A DNA stretch of 64,000 nucleotides. Source: Phoronis australis. Its lineage: Eukaryota; Phoronida; Phoronidae. Below, one piece after another: positions 26,801 through 38,800 of this stretch (positions within the stretch are counted from its first letter, which is position 1; every line of letters starts with the position of its first letter). The stretch spans positions 226,433 to 290,432 of the forward strand of contig NMRA01000211.1 in the NCBI GenBank assembly GCA_002633005.1. The letters run 5' to 3'. Position numbers and translations under genes: made by a program. Under the pieces are notes generated by a model. It ran no database searches. It had not been told where the DNA came from and saw only the letters and a list, made by a program, of their open reading frames with translations.

Positions 26801-29800
26801 CATGCGTTCACAATACAGCTGTGTAGCACTCCATTTTGAGAACTGGAAGACAAAATATGTAACGTTATGCATTTAATATGTGAAATCAATACATGTTTAT
26901 CTGTCAAGGTTTCCATTGAGTTTTGAATGATTTAGATTTGGCACTGCATTGTGATTTTGGTTATATTATTTTATTGAATTATCTTTAATGTAACATCAAA
27001 CATGAGCATTTTAATCTGACAAATGTCCACTAATAGGTACTTAATGCATCCTGAAGCTTTCAAATATCCATGATTTGAACATCATCAATGAGTAGTTGTG
27101 TTTTATGGCACTTACCTCACTAGAGATTGATATGGTGAATTGAGGTTTTAATAACGTCCAATGCTCTTTAGACTTTTTTGTTTTTGTCAGTTTTTACATC
27201 TGTTTCCGTGGTCATGGAACCATATTTCCTTAACATGACTTATATAAGTTGTGTTTAAAAATTACACCACACTTACCTGGATCACCTTCAGACAGCGCCT
27301 TACCCTTTGTATTTTCAATGCTATAAACCTAATCTGGTGGAAACAAGGCCCAATACTTTGAAACAAAGGTTCACAGACTGTGTTATCTTGGGCATGTCTT
27401 TATGAATAGGTTTGACTTGCTGCTTGGCTAGGGTAAGGCAACTCCCCTAGGCTAGTCTTGGTGTAGCAAGGTCTGTAAATGCTAATATGCCATGATGTTG
27501 AAACACATATGCAGGGATATTGAGAATTTGGGCCAATTCTGAATGCTAGGCATAGTGTGTCCTAAACCACAATTTCGCTTCCAAACCATCAGAATTTAGT
27601 TCGCAAAGGAAAGTAGAACTATTCAGGGATGCGCATTAATACAACCATACTGAGGTAGAAAAAAATTAAATAGAAAACGAAGAAATAATTTGCTGGGAAA
27701 TGGTACTAATGGTTTGTTTCACAGTTTCTCAGAAAACCACCTCACCTAAGCCATGTACAGTATGTTTGACTGGCTTGCTGACCACACAACCATTTCATGT
27801 CAAGTTGCGTGTTGCTGTAGTCAATAGAGTTAGTGATGTGGAGGGGTACTCCCATAGAAGATGTATATGAGACAAACCGCTCAAATGGATGATTTTTTCA
27901 TGACCAGCTTATCTTCATAAGGGTGTCTTTTCTGACGAAATTGCCTGTGCATTTTTTAATTCAGTTCCCTTCAAAATGATTAACTTTGGGAGATTGAAAC
28001 TCCTCAAAAGGGCAAAATTTCGAACTAGAAAAATTTACAGAATTTTCAATGTTCACGGGTGAGAAACAACATGNNNNNNNNNNNNNNNNNNNNNNNNNNN
28101 NNNNNNNNNNNNNNNNNNNNNNNNNNNNNNNNNNNNNNNNNNNNNNNNNNNNNNNNNNNNNNNNNNNNNNNNNNNNNNNNNNNNNNNNNNNNNNNNNNNN
28201 NNNNNNNNNNNNNNNNNNNNNNNNNNNNNNNNNNNNNNNNNNNNNNNNNNNNNNNNNNNNNNNNNNNNNNNNNNNNNNNNNNNNNNNNNNNNNNNNNNNN
28301 NNNNNNNNNNNNNNNNNNNNNNNNNNNNNNNNNNNNNNNNNNNNNNNNNNNNNNNNNNNNNNNNNNNNNNNNNNNNNNNNNNNNNNNNNNNNNNNNNNNN
28401 NNNNNNNCCCCCGTGAATGACTGGCATCCACCCCCTCCCCGATTTAATTAGATGCAAATAATTGATTTACAGCCACTTTTGATGACATAAAAGCCATAAC
28501 AACTCCTTGAAAGAGAAATCTGGTGTCTTGTGCAAATTAACCCAGTTGATAACAACAGCAAGACCTGGATTCTTGACTTAATTTCTTTTGTACATAGATT
28601 GAATACCAACATGACCTGTGTTACATGAGCACCAAAGTTGTTCTGAGATGACAAAGCTGTCCAATTATACTCCTCACATAGTTAATATTATTGCCATGGG
28701 CATTGTAGAACACATTATAATGAGCTCATTCTTCCAGGTTAAGTAATTAATTTTCTAACAAACAACTTTGGTGAGGTTGAAAGTGAATGCAATGTGTCAC
28801 CTACTTAAGGCAGAAAGTGTTGGCTATATTCAACATAAGGAGGGTTGGGCCCTACCAAAGCAGTGCTGGCTGACCGTCTATAGAACATGTAGAACACACA
28901 GATCTTAAGGAAGATAGCCTGAGATTCTGCGACCTAAGAGGAAGAGTCATGTGTTATTCCCATGACAGCAATACTAAAGGGGACTGCAAGCAGGGGCTAG
29001 ACCCGGGTCTGGTCTCCCTGGATCCCTCTCGCACTCCGTGCTAGCCGCACATTCATTGCCCCACAAGATGGTAGTAATTTTCAAAGCAAGATAGGCTCCT
29101 TGTTATCCATGGTACTCTACAAGCTCAGCATTAGAAGCCCATAAACTGCTGCAAAGCTGTGTAATCAGCTTATCTGGACAGTGTAATATTGGTTTCTGCT
29201 GAAATGAATATATCAGGGACTACTTCTGTTACCCACAGCTCTATCTTATAATTCAAGTGGGATGGAAGGAGCAGGACTTTCTGAAACATCCAGAGTACGA
29301 TTTCAAACTGATTTTATGAAATTTTAGAATTTCAGAAGATCTTTAGAATGAAATAGTCTGTGAAAGTAAAATTCATACTGGTGCAATGCAACTTTTACAT
29401 GCCTGTGTAATCACGCTAAAATGTCCAAAATCACTAAAACAGTTCCAAGTGTGAAATGTGATGATACGCAATGAACTCAATTCACTTGTTAGTTAAAAGG
29501 GTACCAAACCCGGATTTGGCCTAGTAACAGATATTGAAAGTGGTGTTCCCATCTAGTTCTCTGTGCTCTCACGTGTTTTGAGCAAATTTCTTACTCAAGT
29601 CTTTTAAACGGGCAAGCATGACCTATGCTTTAGGTGAGTTACACAACAAATTTAAGGGAAAACCACCCACTTAACCATAATAGCCTATCTAGGACAAAGA
29701 AAGTACGAGTTTGAAACCTGCTTTTGTTACGCTCCTGTGCTGTAGGGTGAGTTTCCCGATTTCACTGATGGGAACTCTGGTTATATATATGGCCGTGTCA

Positions 29801-32800
29801 TTATCAGTTTGACATTGATAACAAGGGGAGAAAGTTGGCAAACCAATGTTTATAGTCCAGTGCTCACATTGTCTGTGTTCATCTGATAGGCCTAAGCTCA
29901 ATTCAGCAATTGTAAACAATGTGCTTGATGCTAACCGTTAGTTAATGTGGCAACAAATGTCATGAAGATGGTGTGTTTTGTATGAAGTACTATCACCAGA
30001 CAAACTTTGAATGAATGCAGAATTAAACAGTTCACTTTCTGAGAAATTAGAACTAATGTTCACCTGCTGATTGCTTTGTGGAACTGTATACAGCTCTCAC
30101 CCACTTACTACCACAGCATTGTGTACCAGCGCAATAGGCTTCTTTGTCAAGTTTAATCAAATGTGATACTAGATCAGATCATATGATGTTGGAAATTTCT
30201 TGGTTTTATCAGTCCAGGGGAATGGTATGTATCACTCTAGTGGGATCCCAATGATGCATTAGCACTTGTGACTGAACGAGGATTGGTTAAATCACAAAAC
30301 AGGAATTAGTATCCTTTTAAGTATGTGAATATTTCCCTTGTGCAAGTATCTCTCACCTTCTCTAATAGCTGAAGTGGTACTCTTTGCCATTGACATGCAC
30401 CTGAGTACTGGTAGTGCAACCATATACAAACAATAAAACCTTTGAGACATTCCTGCTGTGGAAAAGACACAATTGTAATGTGAGAAGGGACCTTTTTGAT
30501 CTTGCACCACATCTGTCAAAAGTATTCAGACAAAATGACCCAGAATTCCCTGTCATGATGCCTGGAGGAAAGTGAATTCATTGTCAGACTTAAATCTTCC
30601 CTTATGGCCAAGAATCAACTGAAGGGAATTATCTGGAAAGTTAGTAACGTGGCTAGGCCATTCCGCAGTTAGTCTGCCACAGTAATGTTACCAGTCAGTT
30701 TTGCTGCTACCAGAACTAGCCATGACATGATGGGGGAAATGATACTTGTCTGTGCTTTCAGTCTAGGTTAACTTTACAATTTTGCCTTGTTCTAATTTTC
30801 AGCTGTTGTTCTCTTGACGTATAGAAACACAGCACAGGAGCTGTTCCAGGCTGCAAAGCGTGCCAATTCAGAAGGAAAGTTTGTCTACATTGGAAGTGAT
30901 GGTTGGAGCGGAAGAATGTTTCCCTCTGAACTTGATGACATTATTATGGGTGCCATCACTGTTCAGCCACTTTCCAGAGTGCTGCCTGGGTTTGATGACT
31001 ACTTTCTAAGGTGATTAAACAAATTTTTACGTACTAACAATTAGTATCGTATGTGCATGTATTTAGGCCCATGGGCCTATATCCGAAATAATGCAATTGT
31101 CCAAGGAAAAAAATTTCTCTGGATTTCACGTGTAAGGGGATATGCTTAAATGTTCATTTAAAGGCTCAGGTGTGTGTATGTCTCCAACTGTGTAGTCTGT
31201 CTGTTCTTAATACTTCTGTAAAGAAAGGGAATATGGTAGTCTTACGCAAAAATAATTGCCAATAACGTTGCCATTTTTTATGCGCCCACATATTTATATG
31301 TGGACGCATTATGCCGTCATCTCCGTCCGTCCGTTCGTCCGTCCCAGGCGGCGTCCGTCCGGCGTCCGCTGCTTTATCTCCAAAACCGTTTGACATACAT
31401 TCATGAAATTTGACACATATGTTCCATTTATGAATGGGACGGCATGTGCGAACTTTCGGACGGATCCGACTACCGGTGTGCCCCCTAGTGGCAATTTTAG
31501 TTTTTTACGCTTACCTTTGTATCTTCAAAAGTCCTGAACGGATTTTCATGAAATTTGGTTTGTAGGCACCTATTAGTGAGATGACGCTATCCTCCCATTT
31601 TCAGATGGATTTGACATAGTTTGCACCACCTAGTGGCCATTTTTAGTGTTTTCGAGTCTGTTTTTGTGCGTCCACCCCTCTATCAACCAAACCGCTCAAA
31701 GGATGATTGTGAAAATTGGCATGTATNATTGTCATTTATTATGACGTAAATAGATAAAACTAACTAAGACTCTGCAAGATGGGCATGGACAAAACGCAAA
31801 ACAAAGAACTGCCTGAAGGGCTTAAAGGAAAAGTACAGAACATGAACACAAAACTTGAAAAAACCTAACAGGAAATGTATATGAGCAAAGATAAAGTGGA
31901 ACCGACACCCGGGATGGGGGGGTGGGGAAAAAATGAAGAGAACGAACGTAGGTCTTGTAGACGACGAGGTAGGTGGCTGAATGAGAGACCACGTTGAACT
32001 GAACAAAGGAAATATGGGCGACCATTCAGGAGTCGCGTAGAGAAACGTATGAATAGAAAAGTAGGCCCTTGAGGCTATAAATAGAGATGAGTAATGCAAA
32101 ATAAACCCTAAGGACTAGTATCAAAATAAAGAGACAAGTGTCAAAATAATGACCATAAATGCATTTAACAAGTTAATTTTAATTTATCGTAATCTATTTT
32201 GCCCGGGGTACGCAGAGTAAAAAGAGAGGAGGATTGGGAATATTGTCATTTATTAAATTAACAAGTACACCCAGCACAAACCCAGCTAATAATAGATCAA
32301 AATAATCTCCTTTATTGCGAAATTTTCAAATTAAACTAAATTTCACTCATCCGCCATGATATGGGCTAAATTGGTGAAGAATATGGTGCTGTAGTAAATG
32401 TTACCATACTCGTCTGGGTTTGCGGCCATGCTCAGCTTACACCCACCCCTGTTTGTACGATCATTTCACTTCTTTGAATTAGTAACCATGTCTTTGTGAA
32501 TTCCTGTGAATTTTAGCTCAAATATGAAACAGTCTCACCAGACCTTTGAGTAACAAACTGTCAGAGTTTAGCAGGACCTTGCTGTTATTCTCTTACTATG
32601 TTTTATTTAAGTCTTGGAGTGTATGTGAGTGCAAGGCATTTACCTGAATCGAATCATTCAGGTAAATGCTAATTCTCTGCTGCGAATCATCCCTGTTTTT
32701 GTGTTACCCAATTAATATGTGAAGGGTATTATTTTGCAGCAGAAAACGGTAAATTGAATACAAGTCATGTCAACAGAGCCATATTGAAACATATGTTAGA

Positions 32801-35800
32801 AATTACTTCAGATTTGGCACATGTACCTATGATAAAGTGCCACCAATTTAGGAAAAAATATAACTTGACAAGTGAAATTTTATGTTCTCATTTTTGATAA
32901 AAGATAAGGAGCGACAAATTAATGTTACACCATTTTAAAAATCTATGAGGGAGAACAACCTTCAGGCAATGTTCCTGTGAAATTGGATGTTCAAAACGAT
33001 ATTAGAAGCTTTGAGAAAAATGAAAAGACCAATTTGGCAATTAATTTTGTGCAAAATTTGTGAGATTTTACCGTAATTCCAGATATTGTAGACGCAGCAT
33101 CACGTCCACACGAGCCTAAATACCCGCATGTAGGGTAGTGTTTCTACTGTAGCCCTAGCTTCATATCCACATTAGCCTAAATACCAGCATATAGGGTAGT
33201 TTATTACTGTACTATAGTAATTTCCAGGTTCTATCCAATACAAAAGCAATCACCTATATTTGTTCAGCTATTCATGTATGTGGAAGACTACTTGTAAGAC
33301 AAATTGTATTGTCTGGAAATTCAGTGTTAGTATTGGAACACAGCTGCATTTAAAAGTGTCTGAGATATTGAATTTCAAACTTTTGCTTTTAATGGGTGCA
33401 ATCAAGTATGATAATAATTACAAAAGAAAAGCCAAGGTAATGAAGACCTTGTCTATAAGCAATGTTGCTATGGCAAAAATATTAGTATAGGAGCTTGAAA
33501 TTCACAAAAGGCCCTTTCATATTTACTTAACTCTGGTCTTAGCCGAGGGTCCATGTAAACAGTTAATTTACTAGTAACTGGACCCTTCATACTGGCTTCG
33601 GTAGTTAACGAACATCAAAGTTAACTGAAGCTGTGAACTGCGATTCTGAGGACCGGAGTTAAGCATTCATACTGACCGCAAATTCCCAAACCATTGACGC
33701 GTCCGTCGACATTAGTATGTAAGGCCCTTAAGTGGTGCTGATGAGATAACAATCATACTAGTACAGGGCCTTGTCACACTAACTTGTTATGGTAATGTCT
33801 GAATCCAACTGTACATTTTGATGAAACAGGTTGGGGACAAGCAGAAAGGGGCAATTGTCATAAAAACATGCTTCAGATGTTTCTCGCTCTTATTGTACAA
33901 CATTTTCGACCATAATCAGTTTCCACTGATTTTTCTCCCATTTTCGAAATCCTACTGGGAACTTCTTTGAGGTAATTTACAAATGTTTTCATGCTGATGC
34001 CGGAACAACTTCCTGTTTCCTTGGCCTTCCCAAATTTAAGATTTCCGTTCACTGATCATTCACCTCGATGTTATGTTCTTATTTTTGAGTAAATAAGAAA
34101 ATATTACATTTGCAGCTATTTTCAACAATTTTAAGAAATGCATTGTGAAAACTGAGAGCAAGCTGTAGAGTACACCATAACAACAGGTTGCATGATTGTT
34201 TGAAACATTTTAAAATCTTGTATCTGCCAATAACAATTTGCTTCACGGAATTCTAGTTTAACACCAGAAACCATGTCATCTTCACGGAATCCTTGGTTCC
34301 ATGAGTACTGGGAAAGCACATTTGGCTGCACATTTGGAAACACGTCCCATAAAAGACCTCCATGTACTGGCAAGGAGAACCCTAGAACAAGTAAGTTTTG
34401 GCACTTGTTTAATAATTCTTTATCTCAGTTGCAGCTGTTACAAAATACATGGGATAAAATAGTAACAGGTTGTTGTGTGAACTACTTGTCTTGTAGCCCA
34501 TTTTAAAGCAGTGAAATGAGATATAAAAGAGCCATTGAAACCAGATAATCGATGATTTCTTATAACTTGAACAGTAAGCGTATGTTTTTGAGAGTACTTT
34601 TGCTACATTTATAACAGTATGAAGGTCTTTGATATGAAAAACCCCCAGCGGTCTTTAAAGTTTATTTTTACACCAAGAAAGAAATGCTCGGTTTAACATT
34701 TGCCAAATGTGTCATGTAGAAAAACATTTTGTTATTGGCTGAAATACAAGAGGAATGTGTATTTGTCAGGTTTTTTTGATTTTAGATAAAAAATGTTTCA
34801 AACGAGGTTACAATATGGCCTGTAACCTTACGGTAAAATATCACCAGGTTTGAGCAAAACTAATTGCGAAAATTGCCTATTTTCATGTTCCAGGGGCTTC
34901 TAACACTGTTGCGAATGCCCAGTTTTTAAAAATGATTGTCCGGTTTTAGGTATGGCTCAGACCTTGAACATGGAAAAGCATTGTTTTAGCACTACATATC
35001 TTTAATGGAAAAATGAGGAAATATTCATGTTGTGTCCTAAGATTTCTGGTACTGTAATTCAATCAAATTTAGTCAAAAGGAATAAAAACTTCCTGAATTA
35101 GAACCAAAATCGTGCTTATCAATTTTTGCTGTCTTCAGAACTATGGCCAATAAGAGTAACATGCTTAGAACAAATGTCAGGTTGCTTTGATATAAGTTCA
35201 TTAGCAATGATACTAGAGATATTAATTAAGCAAATTAATATCCGCCTTTCTTAAAATCATTACCTGTTATGAAAGACCAGGTGCTGCTGCTGGAAATCAG
35301 TTAAGTATTCTTTTGTGTACTAATCATTTTGGTCATCTCTGCATATGTAATTGTGTTAAATGGTACATAAATCAAGAGTTAAAGAAGAGATTTGCATCAA
35401 ATGAAAATCACAACAACTCTTTTGAATACAGTATTCATGAAGAGATGGATTAATGAAAATAACCAGAATGAGGTTGGCAATTGACATTGTTAACAATATG
35501 TTGGACCTTGTTGAAAATTATGCATGTCTAGCCAAATATCTACTTAACCATATATCAATTTTAACTTAGTAAAAAATGAAATATATTTTTCCTGAAATTA
35601 TAAATTTTTTGTCATTAATTGGGTCATTTGACCATGTCTTTTTAGCAAAATATAGCACTAAGGTACATTGATAAGAAAACAATGCTATAGATACCATGAT
35701 TAAATTATATGAGACATAGATGTTCACGTTGAGATGAAAATCCGTAAGTCCTACTTTTGATAGTTACTCATGCATTCCTATTAGTATTTTGGAGAACAAT

Positions 35801-38800
35801 ACATGAAGCATTTAAGTATCTGAAAGTTTCACATGAAATCAATCCAGATCAGTGATTTCTGAGAGATGATGCTCCCAAGTTAGCTAAATTTAGAATTTTT
35901 CTAGGGCCCTATATATCTCCTTAAAACTACATCATGAGAAGTGCCACTAGAAGACAATATTACAAGATTTACCTCTATTACCCCTAGAGTACACACGTCA
36001 ACTGACTCTGCACTATGTACGATGGTCCGTGCTGGTGTTTGCACATGCTCTGAAGGATATGCATGCACACTGGTGTAATGGAACACGTGGATTATGCCCA
36101 GTTATTAATCCCATGAAAAACCCACTGCTTGGAAAGATGCTTCAGAAATATGTGGAAAATGTGACCTTCTATGGTAAGTACAAAATATTTTTTGAATTGT
36201 TGATGTACAAGGACACCCCACTTAGCAACATTTAAGTTGTTGAATTTAGAGTGACTGTGGTGGAATATCTGACCAGAGAAGAAAACGTTCACTTTCATTG
36301 GTTCCTGGAACAACTGAGTATAATATGTAAATTTGCCTTATTTAAAAACTCAAAAAAGGATTTCACCCAATTAAAAATGGATGCCTTTCTTCCACATACT
36401 CGTCTAACAATTATGAATGTTTCCTACAAGATTTTGAAAAATATTGATAACATGATTGTTAAAGGCAGATAGCCGGATATCATGATTTAGCTTCTATTAT
36501 TGTACATAATATTTTGCGTGACAAACATTTAAGAAAATTGTTGAAGTCAAACGCAAAGACTAAGAGAGCTGTATGGGAAAATCTAAATCCAACATTTTGA
36601 AATATTTTTAAAAATCTGAACGATTTAGCATAATAGCCATGTTATGGCTTCAATCCCCTGAAATGTGAAGAACTTATCTGTAAGAGTTGTCATGTACGTT
36701 CAAAGTTGGACTGAAACATTGATTTCCTGTCCAAGACTTTTTTGCTAACGAATACTGCTCAGCAGTGATAAATATTAGGCTTAATAGCAAGCACAAAAAA
36801 GGAACAAACAGGTGCTGCATAGGGTATTGATACTGCTATTGACATGGCAAACAAAGTAGCGTTCTTACGAAGGGTCCGTGTGTCTTTTCTGAGAAAAAGT
36901 GTACTTTCGACATTTAACAAAGTGTATTTGGTGATGAATAAATATGACTTGTCAGGTGACCTAGAGCAAACATTATATTCACTGGTCTTTGAATTTCCTT
37001 ATTTTTTCTGTAACAATTTTCAGATGAGAAGTTGCACCAAACTTTCAGTTTTGTAAATAAAGTTGATGGACCACCTCGTTACAGCATTTTTGTCTATAAT
37101 AGACAGAATTTATCACTTCAGTGGACTGAAGTAGGGTCATATTCAGGTAAGAATCATTATAATTTGTTTTCATACCTACTGAACCAGGATAGTTGTGACT
37201 GCTATGTAATCGTTACCTTTCACACACTAGTTATAAGTGTTGTAAATCTTGAACCGGCATGAAATTGCTACTATTTTATAAGTCAGGTTTGCATGCCACC
37301 TGTTGGCCATATCATGTGACCTAATGATCATAAGTCATATACACTCATGAGTTTATAGGTCGAATGCCCATTCGCGGTTTGATTGGTCCCGATGGCACAG
37401 TGGACTTAAGAGTGTCTGCATGGATAGCAGAAAGTCCCGGGATTGAGTCTCAGTCGGTATAGAAATCTTTTCAGACTTATATTCAGTAGATGACACGACT
37501 CAGTTAAAAATGTTCATATTGTAAACTACCCACTACAAAATACCTCTGCTTTATGTGTATCAACTGAAGAATCATTTAGTGACCATCTCAGACTGTGTAC
37601 ACCCCACAGTGTGCAAATTGTCTTTTACTTTTGAAACGTGTGCTTCAACGAAAATGGATATTTACATGTGCTATTCTTTGAGAAAGAGAATGGTACTTTT
37701 TGAAGATGTCTTGATCTAATGGCACATGTTACTTATTACAGAAGGCATTTTGAACATTTTTAGCTGGCGTCAGCCAATCTCAGTAAGGTGTGTTTGTCTT
37801 TTTCATTCATATAACTTGGCTCTTAGCCGAGATTCTCATTGATTTTCAATTGAAGCCAAATTAGTAAACTGCCAAACATCTCTAATTAACTGAGATATAA
37901 CTGTACACAATACAGGATTAAAGACAGTGGACATGGTTTCAGGAGTTCAAGGTGAAGACCGATTGAATTTCACTAAAAGATTTGCCGACATGGTTAACCA
38001 AGTCATCAGCCCGTATCCAGAGTCAAGATGTAGCAAGCCGTGCAGTGAAGGCCAAGCCATGAAGTTGCTGGAAACGGACAAATGCTGCTGGATTTGTACA
38101 AACTGCAGCACTAATGAATACCTGTCTGATCCCAATACATGCATGCCATGTGAAGAAGGTTTTGTGCCAAATTTAAATCGCAGTGCATGCCGACCACTTC
38201 CACTTGTGTACATCACATACACTGAAGGATTATCCATAGCCGCACTGACATGCTCAGCTGTTGGTATCATGGGTAGTCTCATTGTGGGAGGTCTCTTTAC
38301 ACTGCACAGAAAGACACCAATAATTAAGGCTGCTGGGAAGGAACTGAGTTACTTTTTGCTGGCAGGGATATTTGTGTCATACCTCTCGTCATTTGTGCAT
38401 CTATGGAAACCAAGCATGTTCGTATGCGGGTTTAGACGATTTCTTGTGGGATTTGCATACACAACCTGTTATGCGCCTATATTAGTGAAGACAAACCGAA
38501 TTTCTAGAATATTCAACAGCATATCTGGGCCAAAGAAACCCAAGTATATTAGTCCGCTGTCTCAGGTCGTGATGACAGGAGTGTTAATATCCATCAACGT
38601 AATCATAACACTACTTTGGATTGGCATTGACAATCCACAGACTAAGAGAAAGACAGAGGAAGATAACCAAGTGCTTATCTGTAACGGTGAAGACAATGTT
38701 GTGTACATCATTGCTTTTGCGTACCCATTTCTTCTCCTGTTGGCGTGCTCTTTTTACGCCTTCAGAACACGCAAAGCACCTGATGGTTTCAATGAGACTC

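Larger units (their letters stand above)
26791..30802. other. Receptor intron 3, remaining part
   Basis: Holds a reverse-oriented copy of repeat family B (27385-27492) and the 334-base assembly gap (28074-28407). I otherwise see no exon or RNA gene. A GC-richer patch at 28980-29060 is unexplained. Confidence 0.5.

Noticed and set aside
28049-28457. Several open frames across the N run
   Set aside because: They exist only because N codons are not read as stops.
37385-37455. Candidate tRNA gene in receptor intron 7
   Set aside because: The B box is degenerate and no cloverleaf is evident.
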